The notes beneath the pieces were generated by a model that saw only the letters and a list, made by a program, of their open reading frames with translations, ran no database searches and was not told where the DNA came from. A stretch of 64,000 nucleotides of DNA from DVEG01 sp964405435 (lineage in GTDB: Bacteria; Cyanobacteriota; Cyanobacteriia; Cyanobacteriales; Oscillatoriaceae). The stretch's first letter is position 1. Each line of letters starts with the position of its first letter. The translations under genes were made by a program, and so were the position numbers. The stretch covers positions 1 through 64,000 of the forward strand of contig CAYOOD010000022.1 of the NCBI GenBank assembly GCA_964405435.1, in the 5' to 3' direction. Of the stretch, positions 8,150 through 16,882 are shown in pieces.

Positions 8150-9187
8150 TTACGCCTCACTTCTGACTTTTGGCTCAAACACCTCGCGCACGCGATAAAT
8201 CGGGCGTCCCTGCGACTCGTGGTAAGTGCGCATCAGCAGTTCTGCCATCAAACCAAAGCCAAACAACTGCACGCCCGTCACCAGCAGCAAAACCGCCAAA
8301 ATCAACAAAGGCCGGTGGCCAATACTTTGACCCAGCCCTAATTTCACAAAAGTGAGATAAATGCCCAACGCCGTCCCCAACAGCATCGAAATCATGCCAA
8401 AGAGCCCGAAAACGTGCATGGGGCGGGTGAGAAACTTTTTCATAAAATAGATAGTGAATAAATCCATCAGCACCCGAAAAGTCCGCCCCAAACCGTACTT
8501 GCTGCGCCCGTAGCGACGGGCGTGATGCAGCACCGGCATTTCAGTAATGCGCGCCCCTTCAATAAAAGCCAGCGCGGGCAAAAAGCGGTGCAATTCGCCG
8601 TAAAGATTCATATCAGCAGCCAATTCCGAGCGGTAAGCCTTCAGCGAACAGCCGTAGTCGTGCAACTCCACACCAGTAACGCGCCCGATGAGCCAATTAG
8701 CAATTTTAGAAGGCAAAAGGCGAGTGAGTTTAGCATCCTGACGATTTTTGCGCCAGCCGCTTACCATATCGTAGCCTTCTTCAAGTTTGGCAATGAGCAT
8801 GGGAATGTCGGCGGGGTCATTTTGCAAGTCGCCATCCATCGTGACGATAACGCGCCCTCGGGCGTAGTTGAATCCCGCAGCCATTGCGGCGGTTTGCCCG
8901 TAGTTGCGCCGCAAAATCACCGCGCGCAAATCGCTGCGGATGCGAGCTTGCTGTTGGAGCAGTTGAGCCGAGCCATCGATAGAGCCGTCATCAACGCAGA
9001 TGATTTCGTAGCTGAATTCGCTAGCGCTCAAACTAGAAGCGATCGCCTCCAACAACTGCGGCACGCTCTCAACTTCATTGTAAATAGGCACGACAACCGA
9101 CAAATCCGGTACAGCCCCACCCAAGCCCTTGTGGGTTGTCGGTTTATCGGGAACTAAAGAAATCTTCATTGAATTGCTAGCCCTCAT
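8150..9187 (-). CDS. glycosyltransferase family 2, DPM1/ArnC-like membrane type
   Basis: Predicted 345 aa. The GT-A domain (about residues 25-235) shows LSVVVPIYNEVESVP, the donor-binding IICVDDGSIDGS, and the metal-binding VTMDGDLQNDP followed by DYGCSLKAYR. Two membrane segments follow (about 258-285 and 295-320: GLFGMISMLLGTALGIYLTF, LLILAVLLLVTGVQLFGFGL). This is the architecture of polyprenyl-phosphate glycosyltransferases, which load a sugar on undecaprenyl phosphate at the cytoplasmic membrane. The ATG at 9187 has GAGG five bases upstream. No partner glycan genes are adjacent, so the sugar is unknown. Confidence 0.88.
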   Translation of the reverse strand: MRASNSMKISLVPDKPTTHKGLGGAVPDLSVVVPIYNEVESVPQLLEAIASSLSASEFSYEIICVDDGSIDGSAQLLQQQARIRSDLRAVILRRNYGQTAAMAAGFNYARGRVIVTMDGDLQNDPADIPMLIAKLEEGYDMVSGWRKNRQDAKLTRLLPSKIANWLIGRVTGVELHDYGCSLKAYRSELAADMNLYGELHRFLPALAFIEGARITEMPVLHHARRYGRSKYGLGRTFRVLMDLFTIYFMKKFLTRPMHVFGLFGMISMLLGTALGIYLTFVKLGLGQSIGHRPLLILAVLLLVTGVQLFGFGLMAELLMRTYHESQGRPIYRVREVFEPKVRSEA

Positions 9188-9309
9188 CACTACCTCACAC
9201 CACTAAAAATATTCAACCTGTCAGCCTTGCGCTTCGATAACCGACCTATTCCCCCAAATCCCCTTGCTCCCCCTTTTCCCGGCAACTTCCCAACTCCAAA
9301 CCCTCTAAT

Positions 9310-10032
9310 TTAACAACTTCCTGACGGCGGGTAACTGGCGACAACACGCCCCGCCCCGCGCAACTGCCGGTAATAGGTTTGCGAGACAGTATCCCCCTGC
9401 TCGGAGAGAATATCAATGCCGATGCCGTTGCGCCCTTGGTCCTTGCCCGAACTGTGGATGTAGCGCCCCTCTCCCAGATAGAGGGCAACGTGGGTGGCTT
9501 TGTGAGGTGGCCCAAAAAATATCAGGTCACCCGCTTCGAGGGAAGCGATCGCCACTGGCTCGGCAAATGCCTCTTGCTGGTAGGCATCCCTGGGCAGCCA
9601 GATGCCAGCAGAAAGGAAAGCCGCTTGCATCAGTCCCGAGCAGTCGTAATCAGGCGCGACAGTGCCGCCCCAGAGGTACTGGTTGGGCTGCTCCATTGCG
9701 GCGAGGGCAAAGGCGATCGCGGCAGGCAGTCGCGGCTGGATTTCTGCCCGGGTGAGAGCGATCGCCCGATAAGGCGTCTGGGCGAGTTCCAGATGCGCCA
9801 AGTCGGCGATTTCCAGCCATCCGGGATAGTCATCTTCCACGAGCTGCACCTTCACGGCAGCCGCAGCAGCCGGCAGTTCTAAAATGCGCAACTGACGTCC
9901 CGCTGCAGCTTGAGTTGCCAAGCGCGTGCAGTTGGGGGAATCATAGAGGTTCAGGGAAGCCAAACACTGGTATTCCGTATCGCCCGATTTTCCGGCGATC
10001 GGAGTTGCTTGCAATTGGGAGAGAGAAACCAT
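9310..10032 (-). CDS. NlpC/P60 cysteine peptidase with N-terminal SH3b domain
   Basis: Predicted 240 aa. An N-terminal bacterial-SH3-like part (about 15-85, QCLASLNLYDSPNC to DYPGWLEIADL) precedes an NlpC/P60 domain. The catalytic triad is visible: Cys131 in YDCSGL, His181 in THVALYLG and His193 in YIHSSG. This matches the cyanobacterial gamma-D-glutamyl-diamino acid endopeptidases that trim peptidoglycan stem peptides during recycling. No signal peptide, as in those cytoplasmic enzymes. Its ATG lies only three bases from the ATG of the divergent gene at 10036, so its leader lies in that gene. No Shine-Dalgarno sequence is seen before this start. Confidence 0.9.
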   Translation of the reverse strand: MVSLSQLQATPIAGKSGDTEYQCLASLNLYDSPNCTRLATQAAAGRQLRILELPAAAAAVKVQLVEDDYPGWLEIADLAHLELAQTPYRAIALTRAEIQPRLPAAIAFALAAMEQPNQYLWGGTVAPDYDCSGLMQAAFLSAGIWLPRDAYQQEAFAEPVAIASLEAGDLIFFGPPHKATHVALYLGEGRYIHSSGKDQGRNGIGIDILSEQGDTVSQTYYRQLRGAGRVVASYPPSGSC

Positions 10033-10035
10033 TCA

Positions 10036-10971
10036 ATGACGTTTTTTCGCGATGACGAACAATTAAAGAGCCTCGGCGATCGCATTGTAGAGGCAACACT
10101 GGCAGAGTTTCCAGAATTGGCCAAAAATCAGCTCGCCCTGAGCTGGATAGTCTACGATCCGCCCGTGCCGGTGAATACCGGCGGTGCCCTCAGTCCCGAC
10201 GCCTTCTGGCAGCACGAAGTGAGAGGCTACCACTATCGCGGCTTGGAGCGTATCTACCCCGCCAGCGTCGTCAAGCTGTTCTATATGGTTGCCGTCCACG
10301 AGTGGCTGGACAAAGGCATGATTCAGCCTTCTGCGGAATTAGAACGCGCCATTCGAGACATGATAGTCGATTCCAGCAATGACGCCACCAGTTTAGTGGT
10401 AGACATTTTAACCGGCACCACCAGCGGGCCAGAGTTGCCGTCGGGGCCCTTTGAAACCTGGAAGCACCAGCGCAACATCGTCAACCGCTACTACAAGTCC
10501 CTCGGCTGGCCAGAATTGGCAGCAGCCAACGTCAATCAGAAAACCTGGTGCGATGGCCCCTACGGTCGAGAGCGGGCCTTTCTGGGAGAATTGATGGACA
10601 ATCGCAACATGCTGACGACAAACGCGACGGCGCGCTTGCTGCACGCGATCGTGGGAGGGGTAGCGGTGTCGGCGGCGCGAGCGCAAGCGATGATGGAGCT
10701 AATGCAGCGATCGCTCGATCCGGAGGAATTAGCCGCCGATCCCGACAATCAAGTTGCGGGATTTCTCGGTGCCGGCTTGCCCAAACAGGCCAAAATTTGG
10801 TCAAAGGCGGGTCATACCAGCTCAGTTCGCCACGATGCCGCCTACATCGAAATACCCGATCGGCAGCCGTATTTGCTCGTAGTCTTTACAGAAGGTCGCC
10901 GGCAAAGTAAAAATGAGGCGATTTTGCCCTTTGTCTCCGGGCGAGTTGCCGCTGCCGTAAGCGAGCTCTAA
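10036..10971 (+). CDS. class A beta-lactamase-like serine hydrolase
   Basis: Predicted 311 aa. The serine beta-lactamase/D-Ala-peptidase fold is indicated by SVVK (Ser77-Lys80 in YPASVVKL), an SxN-type motif (Ser113-Ser114-Asn115 in VDSSNDATS) and a C-terminal KAGHTS that stands in for KTG. No signal peptide is visible, which is unusual for a beta-lactamase, so a housekeeping esterase or peptidoglycan-related role is at least as likely as antibiotic resistance. The ATG at 10036 is chosen (GGGAGAGAG upstream). The frame is open further upstream but there overlaps the divergent NlpC/P60 gene. Confidence 0.8.
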   Translation: MTFFRDDEQLKSLGDRIVEATLAEFPELAKNQLALSWIVYDPPVPVNTGGALSPDAFWQHEVRGYHYRGLERIYPASVVKLFYMVAVHEWLDKGMIQPSAELERAIRDMIVDSSNDATSLVVDILTGTTSGPELPSGPFETWKHQRNIVNRYYKSLGWPELAAANVNQKTWCDGPYGRERAFLGELMDNRNMLTTNATARLLHAIVGGVAVSAARAQAMMELMQRSLDPEELAADPDNQVAGFLGAGLPKQAKIWSKAGHTSSVRHDAAYIEIPDRQPYLLVVFTEGRRQSKNEAILPFVSGRVAAAVSEL

Positions 10972-11016
10972 AGTGTAAGTGTTGATTGCACAGTTTTTTT
11001 TAAGTGAGGAGCGACC

Positions 11017-11733
11017 GTGCAAAATACATTTGCCTTTCGTCTGGCTTTCGCAGCCAGTCTCGCAGCGCTGACTGCTGCCGGCAGCCAGTTGCCAGCGATC
11101 GCCGAGACTGCCGATTTAGCGCTCTCTGAATTCAGCGCCCCTGAAGCCCCGGCACTTTCGCGAGTTCCAGTACCGGGGACGGCTGCAACTTCTGCGAGCG
11201 CGATCGCCTACGATCCTTCCGTTTCCGCTGTTCCAGAGACATTCTCTGAGATATCCGATGAGGGCACTGCCTCGGCGCGCGAATCCGCCGTCGCTCAGAG
11301 GACTATTCAACCCGGTCGCGTCACCCGTTCCGGTTCTAGCTATATTGGGATAGGTTTGAATATTGGCGTTGACGGCGACGGCAGCGCTCTCGGTGAGGGT
11401 GCCTTTGCCGTGTTCAGCAAAATTGGGCTGACTCGGGAGCTGTCTTTGCGACCGGCTGTTTTGCTCGGAGACAATGCCTTCTTTTCCGTCCCGCTAACGA
11501 TTGACTTCGTGCCCCGCGAGACGCCCGCGCAAGTTGCGATCGCTCCTTATCTCGGTGGCGGCGTTGCCTTTTCTACCGGCGACGACTCCGGCGTCGGCGG
11601 CGTCGCTACTGCCGGCATTGACGTTCCTCTCAGCCCCGAATTTACAGCCACTGCTGCCGTGAATGTCGGCATTCTCACGGGAAATTTTGATGTCGGCATC
11701 CTCGTCGGCGGTGCTTACAACTTCAATTTTTAG
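11017..11733 (+). CDS. exported beta-barrel-like outer membrane protein
   Basis: Predicted 238 aa with a GTG start preceded by GGAG. A signal peptide (QNTFAFRLAFAASLAALTAA, cleavage near AIAE-T) precedes a Ser/Ala/Pro-rich linker to about residue 105. The C-terminal half has alternating strands (SYIGIGLNIGVDGDG, LSLRPAVLLGD, APYLGGGVAFSTGDD, GILVGGAYNFNF). It ends in an aromatic Phe, as outer membrane barrels do. The Gly/Asp-rich turns fit an eight-strand barrel. Function unknown. It follows the beta-lactamase-like gene by 45 bases and may be cotranscribed. Confidence 0.7.
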   Translation: MQNTFAFRLAFAASLAALTAAGSQLPAIAETADLALSEFSAPEAPALSRVPVPGTAATSASAIAYDPSVSAVPETFSEISDEGTASARESAVAQRTIQPGRVTRSGSSYIGIGLNIGVDGDGSALGEGAFAVFSKIGLTRELSLRPAVLLGDNAFFSVPLTIDFVPRETPAQVAIAPYLGGGVAFSTGDDSGVGGVATAGIDVPLSPEFTATAAVNVGILTGNFDVGILVGGAYNFNF

Positions 11734-11866
11734 AGTTGATCGGGCACGCCGCCCGCCGAGAAGCCGGCCTGTACTCGCTACTTCAGCCCGCGCCAGCGGG
11801 CGCGAGTTCTTCTTTCCCCATTATCAAGGGTGGTGAATGCTAACCTTTGTTTTTCAGTTCTTGAAA

Positions 11867-11958
11867 CGGAGAAGGAGGGATTCGAACCCTCGGTACGGAG
11901 TTACCTGCCGTACAACAGATTAGCAATCTGCCGCTTTCGACCACTCAGCCACCTCTCC
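11867..11958 (-). tRNA. trnS-GCU: tRNA-Ser (GCT)
   Basis: Minus-strand cloverleaf of 92 nt with a long variable arm, as expected for serine. Acceptor GGAGAGG pairs with CTTCTCC (one G-U), anticodon stem GCAGA/TCTGT encloses loop TTGCTAA with anticodon GCT, the variable arm has TACGG/CCGTA, T-arm GAGGG-TTCGAAT-CCCTC, discriminator G. CCA not encoded. Confidence 0.96.
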
Positions 11959-12604
11959 CGGCTCACGTTCAATAACTGTAGCGTCTTCTCCTGCGTTTGT
12001 CAACTGTCCGTGAGTTTTATTTTTTTTGGCAATTTTGGTAATTTTTTATTTTAAAGTTGCATTTTTACTAAAAAATAAAAATCTTAAAATCTATATAAAT
12101 CAAGGGTTTCAGGTAATTTAGCACTCGTCTAGACTTTTAAATCTAAAATTTGCTGCTTTTTTATGGCCCCCCTTAGCTAGCTGAGGACAAATCGGCTGGC
12201 CATTTTAGAGGAGCCGATCGGGCCCGGGTGACTGCGGGCCGCGTTTTGGCACGGAGAAAAGGCCAATTGCCAGCGATTGAGGGAAGTTAAAGAATCGGGA
12301 ATCGGTCTTTTATGTTGCTGCGCAGGGGGAGAAAAGGCGATGCGGCAGCGATGCCATCCGATCGGGACTGAGAAAGGAAATTGAAATATAGCCTAGGGGG
12401 GATGCGCGATCGCCTAGACGCTCATTAAATTTGAATGAAATCGAAAGAAAACCTGTCTGGAGTCAGATCGCGCGAGCGTGTTTTCGAGCCTGGTGACACT
12501 CCAGCGCAGCAAGGGAGAATAGGAAAGAAGATGTGGGGGTGAGCGCAGCCAGAGAAAAAAACATTCGCAGCATATCCTTCTATGAATTCTGAGACATTGA
12601 GAGC
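11959..12604. other. long intergenic region upstream of tRNA-Ser
   Basis: No supported gene. An AT-rich part (12000-12110) next to tRNA-Ser probably holds its promoter. The GC-rich part further right (12200-12260, GGGCCCGGGTGACTGCGGGC) shows no recognised structure. A minus-strand ORF at 12414-12689 runs through the MITE end and is not considered a gene. Confidence 0.45.
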
Positions 12605-12613
12605 GGCAAAGTA

Positions 12614-12772
12614 GGGAGCATCCCATTTTTGGAGTGCGTAAGCGAAGCGGGTGCGTAAGCGTTGCGGCTCTTTTATGAGCTAGCACCAACGTCTCGTTCG
12701 CGATTGGATTAATAGGGAGCGAGACGCTCCCACTTCTGAAAAAAGGTGTTTTGACAAAAACGGGATGCTCCC
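12614..12772. mobile_element. MITE-like element, copy A (159 bp) with 9-bp target duplication
   Basis: Left end GGGAGCATCCCATTTTTG (12614-12631) and right end CAAAAACGGGATGCTCCC (12755-12772) are terminal inverted repeats matching at 17 of 18 positions. They are flanked directly by the 9-bp repeat GGCAAAGTA (12605-12613 and 12773-12781), a target-site duplication. There is no transposase ORF. Inside are a GTGCGTAAGCG direct repeat and a palindrome GGGAGCG-AGA-CGCTCCC (12714-12730). A second copy lies at 14343-14453. Copy A lies 164 bases upstream of the GT4 gene, and a TTGACA at 12751 points outwards towards it. Confidence 0.88.
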
Positions 12773-12936
12773 GGCAAAGTACATCAGCTAGCCGCAGAAA
12801 AAGCGTTTCGCCGATTCATCGGAACCGCAGGAGGCACTATGAGGGAAGTAGCAGGCGATCGCGTAGCTCGCCGCTGCGCAAAGGCGCGATCGCGCGTCAC
12901 TGCTTCAGATGTGGAATTAAGGGAAAAACAAAACCT

Positions 12937-14205
12937 ATGATTTCTGCAAAAAAACAGCGGATCGCCCTGATATCAGTCCACGGCGATCCGGCAGTAGAAA
13001 TTGGCAAAGAAGAAGCGGGAGGGCAAAACGTTTACGTCCGCAAAGTCGGTGACGCGCTAGCTGCACGAGGGTGGGAAGTCGATATGTTTACCCGCAAAGC
13101 CAGTGCAGAACAAGCAGCGATCGTAGAACACTCTCCCCAGTGTCGGACGATTCGCTTAACAGCAGGGCCAGAAGAATTCGTCCCTCGCGACAATATTTTC
13201 GGCTATGCGCCAACCTTTGTAGAGGAATTGCTGAAGTTTCAGCGCCGTACCGCCATTCAATACCCCTTAGTGCATACAAATTACTGGATTTCATCGTGGG
13301 TGGGGATGGAACTGAAAAAATATCAATCCGTCAAGCAGGTTCACACTTACCATTCTCTAGGAGCTGTCAAATACAAATCGGTAACGACGATTCCGATGAT
13401 AGCCAGGACGCGATTAGCGGTAGAAAAAACAGTGTTGGAAACAGCCGATCGGATTGTCGCCACTTCGCCGCAGGAAAAGAAACACATGCGGGAGCTGGTT
13501 TCCGCAAAGGGCAACATTGATATTATTCCCTGCGGGACGGATATTCGCCGATTTGGCTGTATCGAGCGGGAGCAAGCCAGGGCTGCACTCTCGATCGCCT
13601 CGGAAGAAAAAGTCGTTTTGTATGTAGGGCGGTTCGATCCCCGCAAGGGAATAGAAACCTTAGTGCGGGCTGTGGCGCGATCGCGATCGCGGCAAAAGGG
13701 CAACCTGAAATTAATCATTGGCGGCGGCTCTCGTCCGGGAGAAAGTGACGGCATCGAGCGCGATCGCATCGAAGCCATTGTCAGCGAACTCGGTTTGAGC
13801 GACATTACGATTTTCCCGGGACGCCTTGGCGAAGATACCCTTCCCATTTACTACGCTGCTGCCGATGTTTGCGTCATTCCCAGCCACTACGAACCCTTCG
13901 GCTTAGTGACGATCGAAGCAATGGCTTGTGGCACCCCTGTCGTCGCTTCTGACGTCGGCGGTTTGCAGTATACCGTCTTGCCAGAAAAAACCGGGCTGCT
14001 GTGCCCGCCGAAAAATGAAGCCGCTTTTGCCGAAGCCATTGACCGGCTTCTGGAAAATCCAGACTGGAGCAGGCAACTCGGCGAGGCTGGGCGCAAGCGC
14101 GTGGAGAGCAAATTCAGTTGGGATGGCGTGGCGGCGCAGTTGAGCGACCTCTACAGTCAATTACTCGACGAATCCAGAGAAAACCTCGAACCCGCTTTGG
14201 CTTAA
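12937..14205 (+). CDS. glycosyltransferase family 4 (MshA/sucrose-phosphate-synthase-like)
   Basis: Predicted 422 aa. The N-terminal Rossmann domain opens with ALISVHGDPAVEIGKEEAGG, the loop typical of cyanobacterial GT4 enzymes related to MshA and sucrose-phosphate synthases. The C-terminal GT-B domain shows VVLYVGRFDPRKGIETLV and the nucleotide-sugar motif with PSHYEPFGLVTIEAMACG (the EPFG...E pair). It probably adds a sugar from UDP- or ADP-sugar to a small acceptor or lipid; the substrate is not determined. The ATG at 12937 (ISAKKQRIAL) is chosen, since the frame upstream runs into a mobile element. Flanked by MITE copies A and B. Confidence 0.88.
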   Translation: MISAKKQRIALISVHGDPAVEIGKEEAGGQNVYVRKVGDALAARGWEVDMFTRKASAEQAAIVEHSPQCRTIRLTAGPEEFVPRDNIFGYAPTFVEELLKFQRRTAIQYPLVHTNYWISSWVGMELKKYQSVKQVHTYHSLGAVKYKSVTTIPMIARTRLAVEKTVLETADRIVATSPQEKKHMRELVSAKGNIDIIPCGTDIRRFGCIEREQARAALSIASEEKVVLYVGRFDPRKGIETLVRAVARSRSRQKGNLKLIIGGGSRPGESDGIERDRIEAIVSELGLSDITIFPGRLGEDTLPIYYAAADVCVIPSHYEPFGLVTIEAMACGTPVVASDVGGLQYTVLPEKTGLLCPPKNEAAFAEAIDRLLENPDWSRQLGEAGRKRVESKFSWDGVAAQLSDLYSQLLDESRENLEPALA

Positions 14206-14255
14206 ATTTACAGTAACCGGAGCGCGGAAAGGCAAAACGTGAAAGCTGAAAAATT

Positions 14256-14288
14256 AGAAATCCGGCTTCTGAAAGAAGCCGGATTTCT
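14256..14288. terminator. strong hairpin after the GT4 gene
   Basis: AGAAATCCGGCTTCT and AGAAGCCGGATTTCT form a perfect 15-bp stem with a three-base loop, 50 bases after the stop codon. It belongs to the dispersed AGAAACCCGG-type hairpins also seen at 18746 and 50446. Likely terminator, though the T-run is weak. Confidence 0.6.
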
Positions 14289-14342
14289 GTAAAGTATTGC
14301 GATTATTTATGTTTTCTCCCCTGTTCCACACTGCCTAAACTG

Positions 14343-14453
14343 GAGAGCATCTCGTTTTGGCAACGCCGACCTTTTTTCAGGAGTGTGAGCTTCCAGCTCG
14401 CTCTGGGATTGATAGTGAGCGAGACGCTCACACGACAAAAACGGGATGCTCCC
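14343..14453. mobile_element. MITE-like element, copy B (111 bp) with 9-bp target duplication
   Basis: Left end GAGAGCATCTCGTTTTGG (14343-14360) matches the inverted right end CAAAAACGGGATGCTCCC (14436-14453) at 15 of 18 positions. The right end is identical to that of copy A. The 9-bp CCTAAACTG flanks it on both sides (14334-14342 and 14454-14462), a perfect target duplication. The internal palindrome GTGAGCG-AGA-CGCTCAC (14416-14432) keeps pairing although its second base pair differs from copy A. The right target duplicate contains the TAG stop codon (14455-14457) of the chemoreceptor gene. Confidence 0.85.
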
Positions 14454-14454
14454 C

Positions 14455-16290
14455 CTAAACTGCAGCTTTGAGGTGCAGGGCGGCATCCATTAATTTCTCG
14501 GTGCCCAGTTTGGTTTGAGAGATGCCGGCGGCAGATTGTTGCGCCCCAGCAGTGAGCGCCTTCATCGCCTCGACAACCTGCTCGATGGCGATCGCTTGTT
14601 CCTTGGCATTGAGCGAGATAGTTTGCGCATTCGTCACCACGTCGTCGATCGCTACGACGATATTCTCAACAATTTTGCTGCCTTCCTCAGTCGCCATCAC
14701 GATCGCGTTAGTTGCTTTCTGAATCTCCGCCACCAACGTACTGATGCGATGAGCCGATTCCTTGCTTCCTTCAGCGAGTTTGCGAATCTCTCCCGCAATC
14801 ACGGCAAATCCCTTGCCGCGTTCCCCGGCGCGAGACGCTTCCACTGCGGCATTGAGTGCTAGCATATTCGTCTGATTGGCAATCTCGCTCACCGTGGCGG
14901 CAATACTGTAAATTTGCCCGACTTGATCGTTCCAGCGCAGAATTTGGTCGGCGATTTGCCGAACTTTCTCCCGCATACTGATTTGATAATGATGGGCGGA
15001 ATCGTCTTTTGGAGAGACTCCCCCCGTTAGGGCTAAAACCCTATAGGCTGCACTACTTGCTTCCTCGGCTTGCTCAGCCGATTTCCGAGATGAAACTCCT
15101 AACTCATCCATCGTCACGGTGGTTTGCTGCACGGCAGATGACTGCTGGGCAGACAAGCGCTCCTGTTCTTCAATCGTGGAGAGCACTTGCACGGAAAAAG
15201 CAGACACTACCCCCGTCATCTCTCTAATTAAACTCACAATTCTTCGCACAATTACAATTCCGAAAAGCAGGACGATAATTAGCGAAATCAGGGTGGCGTT
15301 TACCGCCACCGCTTTAAAAGAATCAAGGGAAGAAAAAACTTCTTTCTTGGCCAGCAAATAAATAAAAATTAATCCATTTTTTTGGGGATTTTTTTGAGTG
15401 GGAGAAACGGTATAGTAACTCACGAGCATATTCATTTCATCTGAAATCAGTCCCTTTTTACCAGAGAGAATTTGTTCGGCTATTTTTTCAGGATAGTCCG
15501 AGCTTACCCTCTCATTATTATTCAGATCGAACCCGAATTCTTTTCGCCGATCGGGATGAAAGAGATAGTACCCGTCTTCGTTGACGACCAAAAGCTGGCT
15601 GCCGCTCATCTGATTTTGTTGGAGTATTCCTAAAAAAGACTCGGTAAAAACTGTGGCAACCAGAATTCCTTTTTTCCTTCCTTCCCGGCTGTAAACCGGC
15701 GTGCCGTAGCGCAGGATGGGCTTGTAGGGAATTTCTATTTTTCCGTCTTTTCTATTCAAGCTGACCGGAGAAATATAAAATTCCCCAGAATTTAATTTCA
15801 TGGTTTCGATGAAATATTCTTCATTGGCTTGATTCTTCAGTTGGTTGGGCGGGAGATTTTGCAGCGTTCCGTTTTGCGATTCAGATATTACCATCTCTTT
15901 GCCTTCTTCATTGAGATAGGATATCTGGTAATAATAAGGTTTTGCCTCCATCAGAGCTGTAAAGATAATCTGCAGTCGATCGACCCAGGCTGCGTAAGAA
16001 GATTTGCCATTTTCTGTATCGATCCCTCGATTTTCTCTCGCTCTAACAATTCCTTGAACTGGGGGGGTTTTAGTCAAGTATGACACGTCTTGACTGATAT
16101 TTTCAAGGAAAGTCACTACCTTCTGGGCGCTGTCTGTTGTTTTCTGCTCGATCTGCTGGAGCGATAGGTGAGTGATGGTATTGGTTGAGGAAGAAATACT
16201 GTACAATCCTACAATCAAAACGGGTAGAAGCGTGCTGACGAGGAGCAAGGCAATCAGTCTGTTCTGAAATTTGCTAAAGTAATTTAACAT
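14455..16290 (-). CDS. methyl-accepting chemotaxis protein with Cache sensor
   Basis: Predicted 611 aa. TM1 at about residues 10-35 (LIALLLVSTLLPVLIVGLYS), a large Cache-type periplasmic sensor to about 330 (with YPEKIAEQIL and TVSPTQKN), TM2 at about 340-360, then a cytoplasmic signalling domain. The hairpin tip is well conserved (NQTNMLALNAAVEASRAGER then GKGFAVIAGEIRKLA). The signal region is short, as in phototaxis/chemotaxis receptors of cyanobacteria with type IV pili. The ATG at 16290 is chosen; an upstream TTG at 16311 would add seven residues. Its stop codon lies in the target duplication of MITE copy B. No che genes are adjacent. Confidence 0.87.
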   Translation of the reverse strand: MLNYFSKFQNRLIALLLVSTLLPVLIVGLYSISSSTNTITHLSLQQIEQKTTDSAQKVVTFLENISQDVSYLTKTPPVQGIVRARENRGIDTENGKSSYAAWVDRLQIIFTALMEAKPYYYQISYLNEEGKEMVISESQNGTLQNLPPNQLKNQANEEYFIETMKLNSGEFYISPVSLNRKDGKIEIPYKPILRYGTPVYSREGRKKGILVATVFTESFLGILQQNQMSGSQLLVVNEDGYYLFHPDRRKEFGFDLNNNERVSSDYPEKIAEQILSGKKGLISDEMNMLVSYYTVSPTQKNPQKNGLIFIYLLAKKEVFSSLDSFKAVAVNATLISLIIVLLFGIVIVRRIVSLIREMTGVVSAFSVQVLSTIEEQERLSAQQSSAVQQTTVTMDELGVSSRKSAEQAEEASSAAYRVLALTGGVSPKDDSAHHYQISMREKVRQIADQILRWNDQVGQIYSIAATVSEIANQTNMLALNAAVEASRAGERGKGFAVIAGEIRKLAEGSKESAHRISTLVAEIQKATNAIVMATEEGSKIVENIVVAIDDVVTNAQTISLNAKEQAIAIEQVVEAMKALTAGAQQSAAGISQTKLGTEKLMDAALHLKAAV

Positions 16291-16882
16291 ATTTTTAGCA
16301 TCTCGTTTCAATCATCCAGTCTTATCTAACTCAAGTGGCTGATAGCCCCTTTGTCGAGACAGGAATTAATAATGAGTAATTGGATTGAAAAACGAGAGCC
16401 TATCGGTTGCAGCCAGCATGTTCTGGCATCAACTTGACCGATTACCCATTAGCCATTATTGATTACCCATTACCCATTACCAGCCTACTTGATTATAGAT
16501 AGCCCTTTAGGTTATCTATACATTCCCCAAAAAAGGATAATGATAAATTGGGGTATGGCATCCAAACAAGCCTCCCTCAAACTTTGCACAAATCAGATTG
16601 TGCTGCTCAATTAGGTGTTTGATACTAAAGTAAACGATTTTCCTGTCGAAAAGCCAGATTTTTAAATATTTTTTAAGAGTTATCTGAGGCAGGGCGGATG
16701 GGAGGGATTCTCTGAGGATGAATAGCAGTAGAGAGCGGGCGGTGGCGGGGGCGATCGTTTCAAACAAAGGATGCAAGGATAAAAACATTGGAGCGATCGC
16801 GAGATTTGTAGTAAGGACTGCCGCCCTCACTACAAATAGAAATGTTCCAGTTAGGACTTTAAACAACTCTCGCGAATGACGG
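16291..16882. other. intergenic region with short tandem repeats
   Basis: About 590 bases. A heptamer-type repeat based on ATTACCC is present at 16440-16490 (GATTACCCATTAGCC and similar). AGCATCTCGTTT at 16298-16309 and GAAAAACGAGA near 16389 resemble decayed MITE ends, but no target duplication is seen. A 137-codon minus-strand ORF here overlaps alr and is not believed. Confidence 0.45.

Noticed and set aside
11867..12604. tRNA-Ser as attachment site for an integrated element
   Set aside because: No integrase and no repeated tRNA 3' end were found in the window.
12414..12689. Minus-strand ORF of 91 codons
   Set aside because: It runs through the end of MITE copy A and has no ribosome site or recognisable family.
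16298..16400. Possible third MITE copy near the chemoreceptor start
   Set aside because: Twelve bases match one end and a weak match occurs at the other side, but there is no target duplication.
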